Positions 7,741 to 10,503 of a DNA stretch of 10,503 nucleotides are shown piece by piece (within the stretch, counting starts at the first letter, position 1; the number at the start of each line of letters is the position of its first letter). The position numbers and the translations under genes are program-made. Under the pieces are notes generated by a model. The model ran no database searches, had not been told where the DNA came from, and saw only the letters and a program-made list of their open reading frames with translations. Source of the DNA: Chlamydomonas sphaeroides (Eukaryota; Chlorophyta; Chlorophyceae; Chlamydomonadales; Chlamydomonadaceae); assembly GCA_001662425.1 (NCBI GenBank), contig BDDC01002328.1:1-10503 (forward strand), given 5' to 3'.

Positions 7741-10281
7741 ATGTCATATGCAAGTAGAGATAGGAATGATGGCGCTCGCGGCGAACAAGGACGGCCGGCG
7801 CGAGTGTCGCTGGTTGTAAGAAATTTGCCTACTGACATCACATTGGAGGTGCGCGGGTGGCTTGACTGCTGATGTGTGCGCTGCCGTTTGCGGCGAGAAC
7901 CGTTTTGCAGCTTCGCGATAGCACACCTTCCTGGCGTTCCCAGCAGCTGATACGCCAATCGGACACTGCGTGCAGGACATTCGTCAGGAATTCTCCAGGT
8001 TCGGTGAAGTTAAGGTATGGGCCCACGTCCATCAACGTGCTAATGACCAGGAGCCGTTTCGCACCACAAGGGATAGCGTATCGTGTAGAGGTCTGCATTT
8101 TTGACGCTTTGAAGGGGCAGCATACGCAGTATGGGCTGGCGACGAAACGGCGCTGACGGACGCGGGGGCAGATGTTGTTAGCGACCGGCAAGCGCGCCGC
8201 CAAAGCGCATCGGGGCATTCTGCTGCAGCAACAGGTCACTCTCGTAAAGCATATCACAGCTTCGACAGGATGCCGAACGGCGGACGACCACGGGCGCAGG
8301 GGGCCGGCGTCATCTTCCCTCTTGCTTCAGCTGGACTCGTGTGAAGCGCTGGGCTCCGGGGCTGAGCTACACCGCAACAACCACGTGCTCCCTGGGGTGG
8401 CGCTACATAGACGGTGCTGTTGGCAAGCAGTGCCATTACCTCGAGATGGCCTACGGCCCACTGCGCGTGCACCCGCAACAACCCTGTGTGGCCCCTTGCT
8501 CGCTGCTGCTTTCAGGACGTCTACCTGCCCAGAGACTACTACACTCAGGTGCGCTCGCATGCAGGTCTGCATTCACGTTCTGCCGGGTCGGCGTTTGGGA
8601 GGCCAGGAGCGTGGCCAGGGGAGGGCAGCGGAGGGCACAGGCGGAACCGGCGACAGCGAAGCATCACCCAGCCAGGGCCTGCGAGGGCAATGCCGGTTCT
8701 CGCCGTCTTTCGCCGTGTGCCACGCCGTCGCGTCCAGGCCGAGCGCGGCCGATTACGGACGAAGCACGCGAGACGCTGCCTTCTGATGTTCAAGTAGCGG
8801 CTCGCTGTGCGCAGCAGCGAGCAGCCTCCTGCCGTCTCCAGCCAGCGAGCGGCGCAGTGCCACAGGTGGCCGAACGAGTCCGGAACTTGGCCGGTGCGCG
8901 AGGCCCCCGCCACGAGCGAGCAGCCTCGTCTGTGTTGGAGGAGTCACGCGGGGCAGGGCGGCAGCAGGCCGTGCCGACCGCTGCCGGGCACTCGAGCTCG
9001 CGGAGCCGTGCTGTGGAGCACTGCAGGAACGGATCCCGCCCGGCACCGCGCTACGTTGCGGGCTTGCAGCGGCGGCGGCACGTCGCGACGTTGCACCCGC
9101 TCCCCAGTCGCCACCGGCCCTCCTCGTGCTCCCCTGCCTTTACTCATGCCACGCGGCAAGCTCCTTGACGTGCCAAACGCGCTGCCCTGCCCTGCAGAGG
9201 CTAAGGGGCTTTGGCTTTGTCGAGTTCCGGGTAGGAGTGCCAGGCACGGCCGCAAGGGTTCAAGCATGCCGCGGTGCTCGGTTACGCCGCTTCTGTACGG
9301 CGACAGCAGCCGTCGGAGCATGTCTGGCACGCGCCGGTGCCTAGGCGCTGCGTGTGCTTGGGGTGGCCGCTCGCCGCACGCGGCAGCCCGGGTAGGACCC
9401 CCTTTTTAGCCTGCCTGCCATGGGACTTGTTCACTGTCCTCGCCACCTCTCTATCCATCGTATGGCCCCCCAACCACACACATGTTACCTATGTTTGAAC
9501 ACACACCCGGCCCCCTGCTGCGCTGCTTGGCGCTCGCAGGAACGCCGGGACGCCGAGGAGGCAGTGGACGTGCTGGACAAGAGCAACTTGTTTGGGCGGG
9601 AGGTCTCGGTGACATTTTCGCGAGAAGGAAGGAAGACACCTCGCGACATGATGCGACTAGAGGCAAAGCAGAAAGGTGAGTGCTCTCTGCCAGCTGCACC
9701 GCACACGGCCGCTGCACACGGACGGCATGGACGCTCCGCTGTTTTCGATTTGGCCTCATCACGTTGCGAAGAAGCGGGAGTTGGGAGTAGGGGGATGTGG
9801 GGGGCGGGAGGTCCGAGGTGCCATGAGGCCAGCTTGCCGAAGTCCCAACTACTGCCGCCTTCCTATAGGCCAAGACGACCGCTACGGGGACCGACGAGAC
9901 GACAGCGACCGGCGCGACCGCCGCCGCGAGCGGTCGACCTCTCGCTCGCCGCTTCGCCGCTCGCGCTCGGAGTCGCGGTCCCGCTCGCCGCGCCGCATGC
10001 GCAGCCGCAGTCGCAGCCGCAGTCGCAGCCGCGACCGCGGCAGCGAGCGGCGGTTAAGCGACCGGAGCGGCGAGCGGCGGTTAAGCGACCGGGGCGTGGA
10101 GCCAGGCAGCGGCGGGCGCGACCGGGACCGGGACCGCGGGAGCCCGCGAGGACGGGAGGGGGAGCGGGGCTCGGGGGAGCGCGGCAGTGAGCGGCGCGGG
10201 AGCGACAGGGGCAGGAGCCCCTCGCCTCACAGGTGGGGCCGATGCGTGGGCCACTGGTCTCGCCTCCCCGGCTGCCCGTAG
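7741..10281 (+). CDS. SR splicing factor: one RRM plus RS domain (SRSF10/plant SCL type), six exons
   Basis: Nuclear pre-mRNA splicing regulator: the RRM binds RNA and the RS domain binds spliceosome partners. Exons: 7741-7848, 7976-8014, 8516-8548, 9198-9230, 9540-9675 and 9869-10281 (TAG), giving 253 residues. The first four junctions are phase 0 and the fifth is phase 1. The RRM spans about residues 23-99. RNP2 is LVVRNL (24-29), then IRQEFSRFGEVK|DVYLPRDYYT, and RNP1 is RGFGFVEF (63-70), with GREVSVTF and REGRKTPRDM at the end. This is the pattern of SRSF10 and plant SC35-like proteins. The RS part starts near 117, with SRSRSRSRSRDR and many RD/RE/RS pairs. The start at 7741 gives MSYASRDRNDGARGEQ, typical of the family; an in-frame ATG at 7705 follows a stop at 7693 and is less likely. 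The last 15 residues, after SPSPHR, are not RS-like and may be unspliced intron. Confidence 0.9.
8015..9197 (+). other. Two long introns flanking a 33-nt exon in the splicing-factor gene
   Basis: Intron 2 (8015-8515, GTATGG to TTTCAG) and intron 3 (8549-9197, GTGCGC to CCTGCAG) are 501 and 649 bases. They are longer than the first intron (127 bases) and surround exon 3 (8516-8548, DVYLPRDYYTQ). Skipping exon 3 keeps the frame but deletes the middle of the RRM. Open frames run through parts of both introns but lack coding bias. No cassette exon can be named, although several AG and GT pairs exist, such as the CACAG|GTGG near 8860-8870. Confidence 0.6.
10039..10092 (+). repeat. 27-bp in-frame tandem duplication in the RS domain
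   Basis: Copies 10039-10065 and 10066-10092 encode GSERRLSDR and SGERRLSDR. They are identical in DNA except at the first few bases. This is a recent duplication by slippage or unequal exchange inside the RS-coding exon, which adds one Arg/Ser/Asp block. Just before it, 10003-10029 is a shorter AGYCGC repeat coding for alternating Ser and Arg. Confidence 0.85.
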
Positions 10282-10461
10282 CGACCCGCAGCCGGCCGAG
10301 GGGCCTCCCTGCATGCAGTTCGCAGTGGCTATCCCGCACCCTGGGTGCCCAGGTCCATTCCTCCTAGTGCTAGCGCATTATGTTGTACTCAGCTGCCCTG
10401 GGCATGCCATGCCACTGAGCAGCTGCGTCACACCTGCCCCGCGTGCGCAAACCCTCGTCCG

Positions 10462-10503
<42 letters not shown>
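10462..10503. repeat. Poly-C run at the window end (42 C)
   Basis: An unbroken run of C from 10462 to the last base. Such pure runs at an edge usually mark a contig end or a homopolymer where sequencing or assembly stopped. Real C tracts do occur, so its length should not be trusted. It leaves the 3' end of the splicing-factor gene unresolved. Confidence 0.9.

Overview
The window reads as nuclear DNA of a GC-rich, intron-rich eukaryote, most likely a green alga (chlorophyte). The reasons are strong G/C preference at third codon positions inside exons, coding sequence cut into short exons by GT-AG introns of roughly 75-650 bases, alanine-rich low-complexity protein segments, and a plant/animal-type SR splicing-factor gene. 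There are no operons, Shine-Dalgarno sites, tRNA or rRNA genes, CRISPR arrays or recognisable transposons. The lineage is an inference from style, not from a marker gene.

Three genes can be supported, all on the + strand. (1) Bases 1-883 hold the 3' end of a gene whose spliced product carries the C-terminal signature of extended short-chain dehydrogenase/reductases (epimerase or 3-beta-HSD type). Most of the gene lies to the left of the window. (2) Bases 3863-5668 hold a gene of at least four exons for an unrecognised protein of about 428 residues, with an N-terminal coiled coil and a long Ala/Pro/Ser/His-rich remainder. (3) Bases 7741-10281 hold a six-exon gene for an SR-type splicing factor with one RRM and an RS domain, close to the SRSF10/plant SCL type. 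Its RRM is assembled from very short exons.

The stretch 884-3110 is largely unexplained. It has one plausible exon (1500-1628) and one biased small ORF (2225-2434), neither strong. Bases 3111-3862 are the presumed promoter and 5' leader of gene 2, with an AT-rich block and short upstream ORFs. Bases 5669-7740 hold no gene I can support; the one clear feature there is a perfect 10-bp hairpin. The window ends in a run of 42 C, probably a contig end, so the 3' end of the splicing-factor gene is uncertain.

The three genes have no visible functional link, as is usual for neighbours in a nuclear genome. I found no convincing undescribed system. The points most worth checking are the microexon build of the splicing-factor RRM, a retainable GC-AG intron in gene 2, and the doubtful last exon of the splicing factor.
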